Shown one piece after another: positions 10,951 through 24,164 of a stretch of 64,000 nt of DNA. Position 1 is the first letter of the stretch, and every line of letters starts with the position of its first letter. The position numbers and the translations under genes are program-made. The DNA comes from Nipponacmea schrenckii (Eukaryota > Mollusca > Gastropoda > Lottiidae): contig JAUJPP010000005.1 of assembly GCA_030562195.1 (NCBI GenBank), positions 18,401,106 to 18,465,105 of the forward strand, in the 5' to 3' direction. The notes below the pieces were generated by a model. The model had not been told where the DNA came from and did no database searches. It saw nothing but the letters and a program-made list of their open reading frames with translations.

Positions 10951-12320
10951 AATTGTTAAAACAATTTACATTAAAATTCTCTAAAACAATCCCATTAAAG
11001 GAGGACGCCACCATCAAAGAGGTTTAACTGAATTAACGACTTATGAGTGCTGAATTTAACTTTCTATCATATTTGTCATATTTTTTTTTAAACTTCTGTA
11101 TCCATTACATATAATTTGACATTGACATGCATCAATTGTTTCGGGGGGGGGGGGGTGGGGATTGTCAATTCGTAAATAGTAAAAAAACCACACCGAGGTT
11201 CTGGTCTCAACGGGTTATTAGATATAACAAAAACCCTGAAATACATAATAATACTAAATATACATAATAATATATATCATGTTAAATTAATAAAATCTAT
11301 ATATATTTACAATTGCAGTTGAATATCAGCATCATGACTTCAGTTATAGAAATATACATACTGCATACATGCTACATACATGCTACATATCTCTAAATCC
11401 ATTTTACTTAATTACTGTCTATAGCCCATAACCAAAGCTCATCCTGCTAACTTGTATGACAAATACAAGTTAAAGAAAGAATATATAATAATCATATTCT
11501 AAATAAACTTAATTAAACACTACACTAAATAAATAGTTTGTACTAAAGAGGGGTTTTGCTGGCTAGCCAGACTATAAAAGGTGAAGTACCTTCAATCTGT
11601 AATAAAATATGTAAAGGTGTGAAAATGCTATATATGATGTTTAAAAGTATGTTTGAATGAGAGTGGTGAAATGTCTAAATTAACTTGAACCATTACTATA
11701 AACTAATAAACTAAAATCCAACATGTCTGACATTTAATTCCAACATGTCCAACACTTTGAAAACTATATAAAAATACATGAAACTATATAACACAACATA
11801 CCCGGCAATCACTGGAATTGGAATACCTTATAGCACTTCCATACATAATCCAATATCAAAGATGTAATAATCTAAAACTGACTAATTCTATAAATCTATA
11901 CAAAAGTACTTTGCAATATAGGAAAACTGAAATAGTTGAACCTATTGCTTCAAACTCTATGGTACAAGTGTCCAAACATTCCCTGGTTGCCAAACACCTG
12001 ACCATAAAAAATACTCAGGTTCAAAGGGTTAAAACAATACAAGAAAAACTCACTTTAACTTAAGATAATGGATAGAGAAAGGCTAAAAACAAGATAGCTA
12101 AAGTCAGTGAGGTGGAACATATTATCTATCATTTGAAATTAGTATTGGTGACTATAAAGTATTTCCCAATAAAACCACTCAGCCACACAATTATGATGTG
12201 TACAGGTCATGGTAACATCATTACAAGATGGCGGTCGAGTACAGGTGTGTTCAGTTAATGTGAAGAAAAAAACCAGGAACAAGAGTCGACTTTGTGTAAA
12301 CTATGTGAGCAACAGTAACA
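10951..12320. other. No gene recognised; poly-G tract
   Basis: AT-rich sequence without convincing coding signal. A G tract interrupted by one T lies at about 11142-11160. An 81-codon plus frame at 11818-12063 has no recognisable motif and I treat it as chance. Confidence 0.4.
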
Positions 12321-12321
12321 T

Positions 12322-13235
12322 GATATTATGGAAGCCGACGTGGACATACATCTCGCTCTCGCCCCCGACAAAGCGAGGAAACTCGACTTCTCGCCAACGA
12401 GAAAGTGAGGAAAAAGGCGAGGGAAAAGGGCGTGGAAAAAGGCGAGGAAAAAGGCGAGGAAATAGACGAGGAAAAAGGCGAGAAAGCGAGGGTAAAAAAA
12501 GGCGAGCAAAAAGGCAAGAAAGCGAAAAAAAGCCGAGGAAAAAGGTGAGAAAGCGAGGGTAAACAAAGGTATGGAAGCCGACTGCGGACATATTCACTCT
12601 CGCCTTCTCGCCCCCGACAAAGCGAGGAAACTCGACTTCTCGCCCACGAGAAAGCGAGGAAAAGGGTGAGGAAAAGGGCGAGAAAAAAGGCGAGGATAAA
12701 GGCAAGAAAGCGAGGGAAAAAAAGGCGAGAAAAAAGGCGAGGAAAAAGGCGAGAAAGCGAGGGTAAAAAAGGCGAGAAAAAAGACGAGAAAAAAGGCGAG
12801 GAAAAAGACGAGAAAAAAAGCGAGGAAAAGGGCGACAAAGCGAGCAAAAAATTCCTCGCCTTATCGCCTTTTTCCTCGCTCTCTCGACTTCTCGTGGGCG
12901 AGGAGTCGAGTTTCCTCGCCTTCTCTTCCCCGAGGAAAAAGGCGAGGAAATTTTTCTTGTCTTCTCGTGGGCGAAGTTTTATTTTCCTCGCTTTGTCGGG
13001 GTGAGATTCCTCGTGGGCGAGATTTTTTCCTCGCTTTGTCGGGGGCGAGGTTCCTCGTGATCGAGGTTTTTTTCCTCGCTTTGTCGGGGGCAAGAATCCT
13101 CGTGGGCGAGGTTTTATTTTCCTCGCTTTGTCGGGGGCGAGAATTCTCGTGGGCGAGGTTTTTTTTTCCTCGCCTTGTCGGGGGCGAGGAATATTTTCCT
13201 CGCTTTCTCGTGGGCGTGGTTTTTGGGGTAGAATT
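12322..13235 (+). repeat. CTCG/CGAG-rich fold-back array, forward copy
   Basis: Two starts with ATGGAAGCCGAC...GGACATA (about 12330 and 12570) each lead into CTCGCCCCCGACAAAGCGAGG and then into short purine-rich words built on GGCGAG and AAAGCGAGG. From about 12840 the strand flips to the pyrimidine-rich complement, with units of about 55-60 bases (CCTCGCTTTGTCGGGGGCGAG ... CTCGTGGGCGAGG) that are each small hairpins. Long frames on both strands are low-complexity artefacts. A second, inverted copy lies at 16060-16590. Confidence 0.85.
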
Positions 13236-13810
13236 ACATTATTGGTTAATTAGGAAAAATGAATTGAGCAGATTCTGTTGTTTTTTTATTGTTGTCCAGA
13301 ATGGCTTCAGTGTAAGTAAATCATTTATAATTGTCCTATTTTTTATATGATTACCCAAACCCTTGATGCAAGGAACCAACATTTATTTTCAAAATTGTCT
13401 TGATAAAAAATAATCGCTCATAACCCATCCCACGGGACGAGTGCTTTCAACAAGAATGCTGTCCGGAACAACTCAATATAGGCCTACAAAGGGTGGGGGG
13501 ATTAGCAGGGGACAATTAGGGAGAACTGTCTGGGGGCAATAGTCAAGGGGATTATCGTCTTGCGTCCCCCTTATGAGCTCAAGTCCCCCGTCCCTCCTAA
13601 ATCCAGGCCCTTGCTGGGTACATCCCCTAGACAGGGATCTGATTATGATGCAAATTCGAATGGCATCTTTGCAGTTTAATCAAGAGTCCTAAAGGCAAAA
13701 CTATCATATGCAGTTCTAACCTTAACTAACAAAAAGTTGCAGTCTGAGGACTTACTTATATTGCCAATACCCCAAAACCAAACCGCCCCATCACTTCCAC
13801 ATCATTTTTA
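13236..13810. other. No gene recognised
   Basis: Unique-looking sequence without open frames of note. It contains a G-rich/C-rich patch at 13490-13620 but no identifiable element. Confidence 0.4.
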
Positions 13811-13859
13811 TACGCCCAAAATGTATTTTGGTCGTATATTGTGATCACCCCTGTCTGTC

Positions 13860-13903
<44 letters not shown>

Positions 13904-14060
13904 TGTGTGTCTGTTCACATTTTTCTTGTACTCACTCTACAGTCTACAATTCACAATGGATCTTTTTGATTTTTGTTATATGGGTTAATAACATTACAAA
14001 GAGGATCCCTATTGATTTTGGTGCTGATCGGACAATTTTTGGTCGAGATATAGTATAAAA
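13811..14060 (+). mobile_element. Pearl-like element head with (GT)n
   Basis: It starts TTTTTATACGCCCAAAATG, a palindrome whose arms pair TACG(A/C)CC with the following GGTCGTA, then GTGATCACCCCTGTCTGTCT and a GT tract at about 13866-13912. Then follows the unit TACTCACTCTACAG...CTATTGATTTTGGTG, which is the core repeat of the element at 21872-22800. Palindromic head, microsatellite, core minisatellite is the layout of pearl/HINE-type non-autonomous elements known in bivalves and insects. That assignment is inference. Confidence 0.65.
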
Positions 14061-16059
14061 CTTCAGGGTAACAGTCTTGTACTTATTTTCCAGCCGACAT
14101 ATTGACAATTCGACAGACCTCCCCTTTTTGACGTCACAACCAATCCGAACGCGTGAATTCAATAAACCCGCGAATTGTAGTCTCTGTCACCCAGACTAAT
14201 TACTATTACATAGATATCAGAAGGACTGGATTGTCGAGTCTAAAATTTAATAAATTATGTCGATCTTGTCACTTCTACAGCTTAAATTTCTTTCTTTTTA
14301 TATTTCACGACGGTTTGTGTTTGTGTTATTATATTATCAAAGTATGCAGTGCATTCGTCAAACAATGTTATTATGACATGTAAATAGTGAGAATCAATAT
14401 CTTGACGACAGTCTTATCGACTGACTTTCCAAAGAAAATCTCCGATTAAGTAGGTCAAATTCTGAAATGGATGTCCTACCCTACATTATGTTGGAGGGCC
14501 ATATCCTCATATCGACAAAATATTTAAATACCGGTAGCCCTAATAAAGGTTTTATCTTACTAGAATTTATTTGATTCGTCCCGATATCAATAGCCTAAAT
14601 TAGATATCGCTTGTAAACGTTGGCTTTATTAGACCTAAGTTTTATTTAGTTTTAACTTCAGAACACTTGACATCTGCCGACGACCGGCTTGAAATTGTGA
14701 ATGTATCTTTTATAATAGAAGCAAACCTTTTGTGAAAGTCGTGCATCAATTAATAATTCCTGCGATAAATTTCCTGGTAAACTAGCATGAGTTACTGCTA
14801 ATCGCCATCATGTTATTTCTGTAACGCTTGTTAGATATGGTGTCATTAAAATATTTGGCATGTGGGTTATTGGGGACTTAAAGTTGATCTGATCTGATTT
14901 TTGTGTTGTAGGATACTTTTTACCGAGATATATAGTTAAACGTAGAAAAATCTTTAACATATGTATCTGTAGTATGGCTGCCATTTGGGCGTATTTCAAT
15001 GCATTGCATTGCTATCATTTTTTTTTATAGTTATATGCTACTGCAGACTTTGAATTTGAATTTGGATTTAACGTTTAATCAAGAGGAACCGTTAAAACGC
15101 GATTTAAACAGACCTTTTTTTTGAGGAATTTAAGGTTTATTTGTATAAATTAAAAATAAAAATTTTGAGAATAAAATCAAAACTAAAATTTATACTTCAT
15201 TATGTTTTTATCATCACAAAAATCGCGCATTTTGCCTGAGCATATTATATCTAAATTTTACAACTTAAACATGAATTCGTTTATCAATGGGTTAATTCAG
15301 TTGTGGACCCATTCATAAGCTTTCATAAAAACACGATGGAATATAATATCTGTATCTGATGCACACTTTTTTATGAAAGTGGTACATAGAGTTTAGGGAC
15401 CTCTCGTAGACTATATTATACTCAGTGAACCGCTCGTTCAGTCGTTCTTCATTTTATCTGGACCACTTATTGTAAATATGTTGAAGGTGATTAACAGATT
15501 AAAAATGGAAATAAATTTAATCAATTAACAATAAATACACCAAAAAAATGATAGACTGAATAAGATTTGGAAAAGTATTTCGCTAATCCAGTAACACGAC
15601 CTGAGGAGTTGTTACCCTTTACAATATCATTCTCTTGTAGATTGATTGCACCATTATGTTTTGGCAAACCAAAAATTGAAAATGAAAATCAGTTGTAAGC
15701 TCACATGACAGCTATATACATTAACATTTTTCAAGATTATGGGGAATACAATCTGTCTTAGCTCATTTTTTTTTTGGTCAAATATAGTTATAGTTATATA
15801 TTTAAGATCGGCTTATCGGAAATCGCAAGAGGAGTTAAAATCACAGGAATATAGGCCTATATTCTGAGAGGTTAAAAATAGAAACATACAAAATAAAACG
15901 ACGAGTCGACTTGTAAAGAAGTAAAAAAATAAATTACACGATAACGTGCAAAGGGTAGGTAAAAAGTCGATACAAAGAATAAATATAGTTACACTATGGG
16001 ACTGGTCCTTATAGATATAGCTACCATTCGGGACTTCCCCTTCATCAAGCAAAAAAAGT
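14061..16059. other. No gene recognised
   Basis: No coding motif on either strand. Open frames are short and lack family features. The interval may be the body of a larger pearl-like element: head at 13811, a plus-oriented tail-like sequence (GTTTACCTTGCCCTTAATGG) at 19546-19565. Confidence 0.35.
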
Positions 16060-16590
16060 TACACAAAAAAAAAAAAATGAAACCTCGCCAACGAGGATTC
16101 TCGCCCTCGAAATAGCGAGGAAAATAAAACCTCGCCCACGAGAATTCTCGCCCCCGACAAAGCGAGGAAAATAAAACGTCGCCGACGAGGTACTCGCCCC
16201 CGACAAAGCGAGGAAAATAAAACCTCGCCCACGAGGAATCTCGCCCCCGACAAATCGAGGAAAATAAATCCTCGCCCACGAGAATACGAGAAATATTTCC
16301 TCGCCTTTTTCCTCGGCGGCGACAAGGCGAGGAAACCCGAATCCTCGCCCACGAGAAGTCGAGAAAGCTAGGAAAGAGGCGATAAGGCGAGGCTTTGTCG
16401 CCTTCTTTCTCACCTTTTTCCTCGCCTTCTCGCCCTTTTCCTCGCCTTCTCGCCTTTTTCCTCACCCTTTTCCTCGCCTTTTTTTACTCTCGCTTTGTCG
16501 CCTTTTGCCTCGCTTTGTCGCCTCTCGACTTCTCGGGGACGAGAAGGCGAGGATTAAATGTCCGCAGTCGGCTTCCATATGATATAACAC
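16060..16590 (-). repeat. CTCG/CGAG-rich fold-back array, inverted copy
   Basis: The same words as 12322-13235 in the opposite orientation: units CTCGCC(C/A)ACGAG...CTCGCCCCCGACAAAGCGAGG at 16080-16340, then pyrimidine-rich CTCGCCTTTTTCCTC words, ending at about 16585 in TGTCCGCAGTCGGCTTCCAT, the exact complement of the start word of the forward copy at 12570. So the family has a defined end (ATGGAAGCCGACTGCGGACA). All frames in it are low-complexity. Confidence 0.85.
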
Positions 16591-16749
16591 TCCTTTGGAA
16601 TTATGTAAATCTGTTTGGAATATACTCTTGTTTAGTCGCAAAAGAAACACTTTTCACCCTAATTTGAAGACATGTTCTATTTTTCACCTGCGTGTCGACC
16701 TAGTTCAACTCTCAACTGACTTTATGACGTTCTCCTCTTTGCAAGTATT

Positions 16750-17668
16750 CGTTTTAAGGGCAAGGTAAACCTTGCAAGTTGGCAAAACCAAGACACATTC
16801 TAAAATGTTCCCTGTTTGTGTGAACAAGCTATGACAAGTATCACTATGTGCTACAAGTCCAATAATCACTATAAATGATAATAAAGATAGCTTGCCAGAC
16901 AAGCATTGATTTTGAATAAAAAATAAAATATACATAAACTTCGTTTCTAGGGTGATAAATGTACAATATTACTAAGTTTCCTTTAAATCAGTCAAGAATG
17001 ATATCTTATAACAAGGCAATTACTCATTATAGATTTTCAGTATTTTTCACTGTTAAAGAATTCACTCTTGGGTGACAAATTCATCAGAATCCGTAAGGAA
17101 TTTTGCCTGGGAAAAACAAGCCAAAATCCAAACGCGTTTTAAAGAACAAGGGCAATAATTCATATTAAATAATTTATGACATTTCTTTTCAATAGGGTTC
17201 ATCCTTGAATGATAATTAAAAATTTCAGCAAGTTCTGTCAAAATCTGTAAAGCATTGTGCCTTCTAAAGTGTTTACAAGCTAAAATTTTGATTCTTTTTT
17301 CAAAAACAGAGCAATAACTGATATTAAATATTTTAAGATTTATCTGATTTTCAATAGGGTTTATCCTTGAGTTATAACATACTCTCACACCAAGTTTCAT
17401 CAAAATCAGTCAAGAATTGCACATTGTAGAGTGTTTACGAGCCATTCAAGAACAAGGGCAAAAACTCATACTTAATTTTTTCCGATTTCGCTGAGTTTCA
17501 ATAGGGTTCATTCTTGCGTGATCATAAACACTCATATAAAGTTTCATCTAAATCCGTCAAGAATTGCACCTTGTAGAGTGTTTACGAGCATTTGTGGACG
17601 GACGGACGGACCGACGGACGGATGTGGGTGACGACCATATACGCCCCCCATTTCATGTAGGCGTATAA
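16750..17668 (-). mobile_element. Pearl-like minisatellite element, minus orientation
   Basis: Read on the minus strand it begins TTTTTATACGCCTACATG with a GGGGGGCGTATA partner (head palindrome), a (CCGT)n-type microsatellite near 17590-17625, then about five core repeats of 150-185 bases (TTGATGAAACTTGGTGTGAG ... CAAGGATAAACCCTATTG ... TTGCCCTTGTTCTT) and ends with TTTACCTTGCCCTTAAAACG. The core is the same as at 38776-40262. Confidence 0.75.
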
Positions 17669-19579
17669 AAATTTGAAAAACAAGTTTAGTAAAATGAACT
17701 TAGCAAATATATGTCCAAATTTGAGGTTTTCAGTAACTCCCATAAAGCAAGAAAGCCTTCTGTAGTTCAGTATTATTTTAACGATGAATCAAACCTTACA
17801 TAACCAAACCACAATGGACCAATCTTCGAATCTGCAAAAATAAATCCAATTGAAAAACATATCTAAAAATACACTAAATTTCTCAGTAAGTCGGCCATTT
17901 TTTTAAAGGGCTTCTTCTTACACAAGGAGTATGGTGGTCTATACATCTCGGATGAATGCCATCTTTGTATTTCAAAATCTTATAAAATAACTGATTTGTC
18001 CTCGTCTTCAAACCTCGAGGGATCTTTACGTTTTTGAACAGATTCCAATGAGAATAATAAAGTAAATAGGTACTTCTAAAAATGTAACTGTTACATTTCT
18101 CCACTCAGCTGGGAAGGAGAAGTAGGCCTATGTATGACTGGGATCAAAAACAGTTAACAGGATACAATGAACAAACTGGCACACGACAAATGCTCGAAAT
18201 ACAGCAATAATACTGTGCAGAGATAATACGATTTAGATTTTGTTTATTACACTAGGAAGAGAAGCAACATCCGGTTCAAAGAATACAGAGTTACTTCCCT
18301 TGTTGTCACTTCCTCCTAAACCTCAACGTACATTGTAGGCCTACCACATCGGCCATAAGGCTCTATTCCAAAGCTTGACACACCTTCCTTTTACTCTCGG
18401 CCACAAATCAAAATGTAATTCTCCACCTTTGAACAAGCCGAAAATTATAAATGATTGCCTTTGAAGTCTGACAACAACAGTAGTGTCATTCTATGTTGCC
18501 CAGATGCAGATGGTAACTCAACATCTTTCTGTGAAGGTATCTATCAATTATCTTACTGTATTAGCGCTTATTCTCTCAGGGGTTCAAGAGTAAATGTCTG
18601 ACCATAGTTTCAGAATCTAAGCCTTAGCCTATATACCTGCATTGAGTCTTTGCGTCTTCTTAAATTACAAGTAGACTCCTTTCTATCAAACATCACTACA
18701 AGGGTGCAAAAATCTACAGCTGTATAGCCATATCATTATCATTAAACATGATGTGAGTTATTTTCTGCTTCCGTCCCCTGCGAGAATTGGAATTTCTTAC
18801 TAGGCCCACTCTCGACTCCGAGTCTATTTGGGAGCTATGTATGACTGGCCTAGTAGTAAAAAGGAAGCCTATGAGTTTTATAGAAGGACTTTTGAGTCGT
18901 GGATTTATATATTAAAGTAACTCTGTGTATGGTCAGAAAGGCCAAGGCCTTAATTTGTTCAGGTTGTCATGGACTAAACCAATGCACAACTGTCCATCCA
19001 TACAATAATAAAATGTTTGTTTGGCACTCAAAAGTTCAACATCATTAAAGATTTCCTTCCTAAAACCTTAAAACAAAGCATTCAAGTAGATGATATGAAT
19101 TTTTTTTTAGTTTTCTTTTAACTATTTTGTCACTTTGTTTTGGCTAGCAACCGGACATAGAGGTCACTTGATGTTTTTGTCAGATAATAGAGTGCTATTT
19201 TCGGACATCATAATTTTTTGGTATAAATTGATAATCAAATTGACAAATATTTTTTCGAATGACTAACAATACAAATTTTGCTCTAAACTTCAATGTACAC
19301 ATTGACAACTGCTAGATTACTTTTATTTTTTCAAATGTCATAAATTTTAGCTCAGCAAGAGCCCTTTCACTTCAGGGCTGCACATACGCTGGAAATATAG
19401 TTCGCGGTTTAGCTATTTTTAGTCGACAGGTTTTTAATTGTGTCATCTTTACTGTTGACTTTTATTTCTTTTTCTTGTCGTCGTGTCGTGGTTAGAAATA
19501 AATTTTTATAAAATTTTCAGCAGATTTCAAAATGACTGAGGTTTACCTTGCCCTTAATGGCAAGCCTGGTTGATAATAT
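17669..19579. other. No gene recognised; element tail at the end
   Basis: No frame with recognisable motifs. At 19546-19565 is GTTTACCTTGCCCTTAATGG, which matches the 3' end of the pearl-like elements and suggests that a plus-oriented copy ends there. Confidence 0.4.
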
Positions 19580-20155
19580 TAAGCGTCGTCTCTAATCCGA
19601 TTCCAGTTTTCAAGACCGCAAAAGAGTTTGAAAAGATATTGACTTTCTAACGAACGATCTTGACAAAATGTCTTCCCACTCTCTAATCGACAGGTTGGAC
19701 GACGAGTCCAGCTAATTTGACTCTCCCTCAACTCAAGACTGAAATAACTGAATCAAACGATAAATTTATAAAATATCTAAGTGCAATGTGTGAATAACTG
19801 GCATTGTCGAGAAATTGTTAGGCGTAGATATAGGCAACAGCGATATCAACCGCAGCCATAGAGTTGGAAATCCTAATGATTACAAGCTTAAAAATAAGGT
19901 CAGGCCAATAATTGTCCGGTTTATTCCCATAAACATGCTTTCATGAAACACAGAAAAAAAATTTGAAGAACTGCAATACCTCTCCTGATACCCCAGCCTG
20001 CCTTAAGACAAACACAATCTATATTAACGACGACTTGACAAGAAAGCGAGCCGAACTGGATTCAAAAGTCAGACAATTGTATAAAGAACGCAAACTTGAG
20101 GGAACTGGTCCATGGATAGAATTATATTCGCCAAACTTAAATTTTGTTGTATAAC
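19580..20155 (+). pseudogene. L1-type LINE ORF1 fragment
   Basis: Broken plus frames read EKLLGVDIGNSDINRSHRVG, VRPIIVRFIP, and (19963-20155) TIYINDDLTRKRAELDSKVR with QLYKERKL and GPWIELY. This is the RRM core followed by the C-terminal domain of an L1-type ORF1 protein, the RNA-binding chaperone that coats LINE RNA. There are several stops. It lies back to back with the minus-strand reverse transcriptase at 20160-21870, so the two are pieces of different insertions. Confidence 0.7.
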
Positions 20156-20159
20156 AAAA

Positions 20160-21871
20160 ACGTTTGTAATAACATATTTAACACATATAGTAAGTTGAAG
20201 GTAAAATGACGGCCTAAGATCTGCATATCCCTTGTTATGATATTTTAAAATAGCTGGTGGCTTATTGAGATTGTTTGAATGATTTAGTGTTATTTTTATT
20301 TCTTTCTTTGTTTTTTCTGTTTTATATTCTAGGAATGTATACAAACTGAAAGGGGTAGATTGGTTTTTGGAAGATTGGGGATGGAGTATTTTCTATGTTT
20401 GTTTTTGATAGGCACTTTTTCTCATAATGTTGTAAGGTTGTAATAAGTGTTTGGTGTAAGAGGAAATTTGTTTTCACTTTATAAATTTTTTGGATTTCTT
20501 TGTAGATCGCGTATTCATTGTCTTTATTTTTCAAATCGCCAATGAAAAGAATATTTTTATTAATGTAGTTTTGAAATTTAATTGATTTGTGATCTACTTT
20601 TATCTTAGTATTTTGCCATATAGTGCTCGAGTTGATTTGGGTTATGTTAGTGGGTATTTGTTTTTGCTGATATGTGGACCAAGACAGAAGAGTATTTTAG
20701 GTTTTTTGTATTATTAGCCAAATTTGATATGAAACAGTCTCCTCTAGTTAAGAGATTATAAATAGGACAGTTTAGGGTGGATTTTGTTGGATTTACCCAT
20801 GAGGCTGTAGAATAAGTGAGTCTGTTTATCCAGGATAGTTTCATAGATATAATGAATGTATTAATATCAATCATTTTAGACCGCCTTGTTTGTAATCTTG
20901 GTTCAAGGTTGACCTTTTTACTTTGTCAGGTTTTGAGTCCCAGATAAATTTATAGAATAATGAATTAAGTTCCTTAAGGATTACTTTTTCTTGATTTGGA
21001 AGAGAAATGAACAAATGAGTAAGAATTGGAAGAGTGAGCGTTTTAATAACTGTTATTTTTCCCAGAGGAGTAAGTTTTCTACAAGACCATGACTTTAAAA
21101 GTTGTCGGATGTTGTTTAGTTTTGGGGTGTAATTTTCAAGGATATCAAGCTGCTTAATGGTTGAAAATTCGATCCCCAGGATATTGATTTTAGTAGAGCC
21201 CCAGTCGAGATTCCATTTTGAGAAGTGAAAAACTTCCTTTGAGTTCTTTTTACTACCCAGTCATATTACTTTCGTTTTTGAATGATTAATTGTTAATCCA
21301 GAAATTGATGCGAAATAATCTAATAATATTAGTGTATGAGCCATTAAGAAAAAAACTGGTATCGTCAGCGTATTGAGAGATCAAGTATTCCTTGCCTTCA
21401 ATGTTTATGCCTTTTATATTTTCAGTGTTTTTTATTAGAATATTGAGAATTTCAACACAAATAATGAATATGTAAGGTGTACAGGATCGCCCTGTCTACA
21501 GCCCCTTCCCAGTATATCTTCAGATAAGAAACCATTTTGAAGTATTCTTGACTTACAGTTATTATTTAAGGTTAGTACCCAGTTTTTATGGATTCTTTGA
21601 AGTTAAATATTGTAAGTGATTTTTGTATAAATGCCAATGAAACCGAGTCAAATGCTTTTTCATAATCAATTGTTAAGAGCATGCCTGGTATTTCGTGTTC
21701 ATTTGTGTATTGAATAATGTCGTATATTAACGAATAGTTTCCCCTATATATCTTCCTTTGATGAAGCCTGTCTGGTCCCGGCTGATTATTTTGTTTAGAT
21801 ATAATTTTAGTCTGTTTGCGATGCAGCCAGAAGCGATTTTGTAAATGGTATTTAGTAATGTCAAAGGTCGC
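20160..21871 (-). pseudogene. L1-like LINE reverse transcriptase, 3' part
   Basis: The minus strand starts with CKNWRPLTLLNTIYKIASGC, ISRDQTGFIKGRYIGETIR, then LTIDYEKAFDSVS (first catalytic Asp), and much further on GGLKMIDINTFIISMKLSWI with NRLTYST and a tail to about 20160. The motif set (NWRPLTLLN, QTGFIKGR, GGLKMID) is typical of L1/Tx1-group elements. Multiple stops. Its 5' neighbour is displaced by the pearl-like insertion 21872-24164 and resumes at 24165. Confidence 0.8.
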
Positions 21872-24164
21872 CAGTTTTTACACGCCCACCAATATATTGG
21901 GGGCGTATATTGTGATCTCCCCGGCGGTCCGTCGGTCCGTTGGTCCGTCGGTCTGTCCACATTTATCTTGTGCTCACTCTACAGGCTATAATTCTTTCTG
22001 CATTCTTTTGATTTTTATTTTGTGGGTCAATGTCATTATGAAGATGATCTCTATTGATTTTGGTGATGATCGGATAATTTTTCACCCAAATATTGCATCT
22101 GACTTAGTGGTTTTCACTCCATTAGCTATAGGGTGCATTTCGTGCTCACTCTACAGGCTACAATTCCCTATGGATTCTTTTGATTTTTATTTTGTGGGTC
22201 AATGTCATTATGAAGATGATCCATTTCTAGTTTGGTGATGATAGGATAATTTTTCACCCAAATATTGCATCTGACTTAGTGGCTTTCTCGTGATCAATCT
22301 ACAGGCTACAATTCTTTATGGATTCTTTTTATTTTTATTTTGTGGGTCAATGTCATTATGAAGATGATCCCTATCGATTTTGGTGATGATCGGATAATTT
22401 TTCACCCAAATATTGCATCTGACTTAGTGGTTTTCACTCCATTAGCTATAGGGAGTAACTCGTGCTCACTCTACAGGCTACAATTCTTTCTGGATTCTTT
22501 TGATTTCTTTTTTGTGGGTCTGTATCATTATAAAGATAATCCCTATTGATTTTCCTGATGAATTGGTAATTGCTCACCTAAATATCGCATCTGACGGTTT
22601 TCACTCCATTAGATATATGGTGCAACTCGTGCTCACTCTACAGGCGACAATTCTTTATGGAATCTTTTGATTTTTATTTTGTGGGTCCATGTCATTATGA
22701 AGATGATCCCTATCGATTTTGGTGATGATCAGATAATTTTCCACCCAAATATTTCATCTGACTGAGCACGGGCTACAATTCTTTATGGATTCTTTTAATT
22801 TTTATACGCCCACATATAATGTGGACGTATATTGCGGTTGACCCTGTCCGTCCGGACGTCCGTCCGTCCGTCCACAATTGCTTGTGGCCACAATAGAGAC
22901 CACAGTTTTCATCGGATTACAATGAAACTTGGTATGTGTCTCTGTCATCATAAAATCTCGGTTCCTTTCGAAAACCATCTTTCTGACTTTTACTGTTGGT
23001 GAGTTATGCCCCCTGTCTGTCCGGACGTCCGTCCGTTTGTCCACAATTGCTTGTGGCCACAATAGAGACCACAGTTTTCATAGGATTTCAATGAAACTTG
23101 GTATGCTTGTTCATATTGATGAGATCTTGGATGGGTTCGAATTTCATGAAATTGGATCATTGGTTCCTGGCTTTCTGACTTTTTTGCTGTTGGTGTTTTG
23201 CTCACCAATAAAAATTTGCTGCTGGTTGGCGTATAGCCTTTCGGGCGTCCGCTCGTTTTTTTGGGGGGGGGGGGGGGCAGTGTCATTATAAAGTTGATCC
23301 CTATTGATTTTCATGATGATCTGAAATATCATGTCAGACTTTACATGGTTACTGTGTTTGCTATATGGATTAAACTACATGTAACAATTTTTGTGTGTGG
23401 ATTCCTTTGATTTTTTTATGCCCACCTGCAGTATGATCTTAAATTTTTACCACCCGTCTGTAAGTCTGTCCTTTTACAATTCTTTAGATACATATAAAAT
23501 TTAGGTAATAAAAAAATGCAGAAAACAAGAGGGAAGGATTTCAGATTATACATACTCCAAACAATAAATCATTTGATGATTAACCCCTGAATCAAGAAAT
23601 GATTTAATGACTAGCAGTGTGTACATGAGTGTTGATACAGTTAATATTCACATATCTTTCTCTTTCAGACTAATATTATACATACAGTAAAGGACTCAAT
23701 TGGACAAAATGCCTAAAAAAAAACAAAAAAAAAAAACAAAAAAAAAAAAAAAAAAAACAAATTATAAGAAAAAGAAAAAAGACCAATTATAGGCTCACAT
23801 GTAGTATGAACTTAAATTTTCACCACCTGTTTGTCAGTCTGTCCATTCACATTTGGCATTCACAGTTCTTTTAGATACATAAAAAATGTAATGTGACAAT
23901 AAAGTACCGAAAAAAAGAGGGAAGGATTTCAGATTATACATGCTCCTTACAATAAATCATTTCATGATTAACCCCTCCAAATATTGTTTAAGAATTAACA
24001 CGAGAAAAAAAAAACCTAATAATGAAGCAGTTCAGAAAAATCTGCTTAAAATTCCATATAGATTCAACATGAACCAAATGTGAATGGACAACAAACAATG
24101 CCTTGTCCTTAATATCAAAGCTGCTGGTGAGCGTATGTCACCTTGCTTCGCAAGGCTATCTTTT
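21872..24164 (+). mobile_element. Composite pearl-like insertion inside a LINE
   Basis: Three heads occur in the same direction: CACGCCCACC...GGGGGCGTATATTG at 21872, TACGCCCACATATAATGTGG at 22805, and ATGCCCACC at about 23418. Head 1 is followed by a (GGTCCGTC)n microsatellite and five core repeats of about 170 bases (GCTCACTCTACAGGCT ... TTTTGTGGGTCAATGTCATT ... GATAATTTTTCACCC) up to about 22795. Head 2 has (CGTC)n and two copies of a different core (CTTGTGGCCACAATAGAGAC). The end is GTGAGCGTATGTCACCTTGC...AGGCTATC. It is flanked by TTTTA on both sides (possible 5-bp duplication). It also holds a G run at about 23262-23278 and an A-rich tract at 23717-23760. Confidence 0.75.

Noticed and set aside
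12255..13350. Arg/Lys/Glu-rich and Phe/Leu-rich long frames
   Set aside because: Low-complexity translation of the CTCG/CGAG array in every frame; the same happens at 15989-16465.
13828..14058. Cys/Val-rich frame
   Set aside because: Created by the GT microsatellite of the pearl-like head.
22802..23332. Overlapping frames with Arg/Thr/Asp-rich repeats
   Set aside because: They translate the (CCGT)n microsatellite and the core repeat of a pearl-like element.
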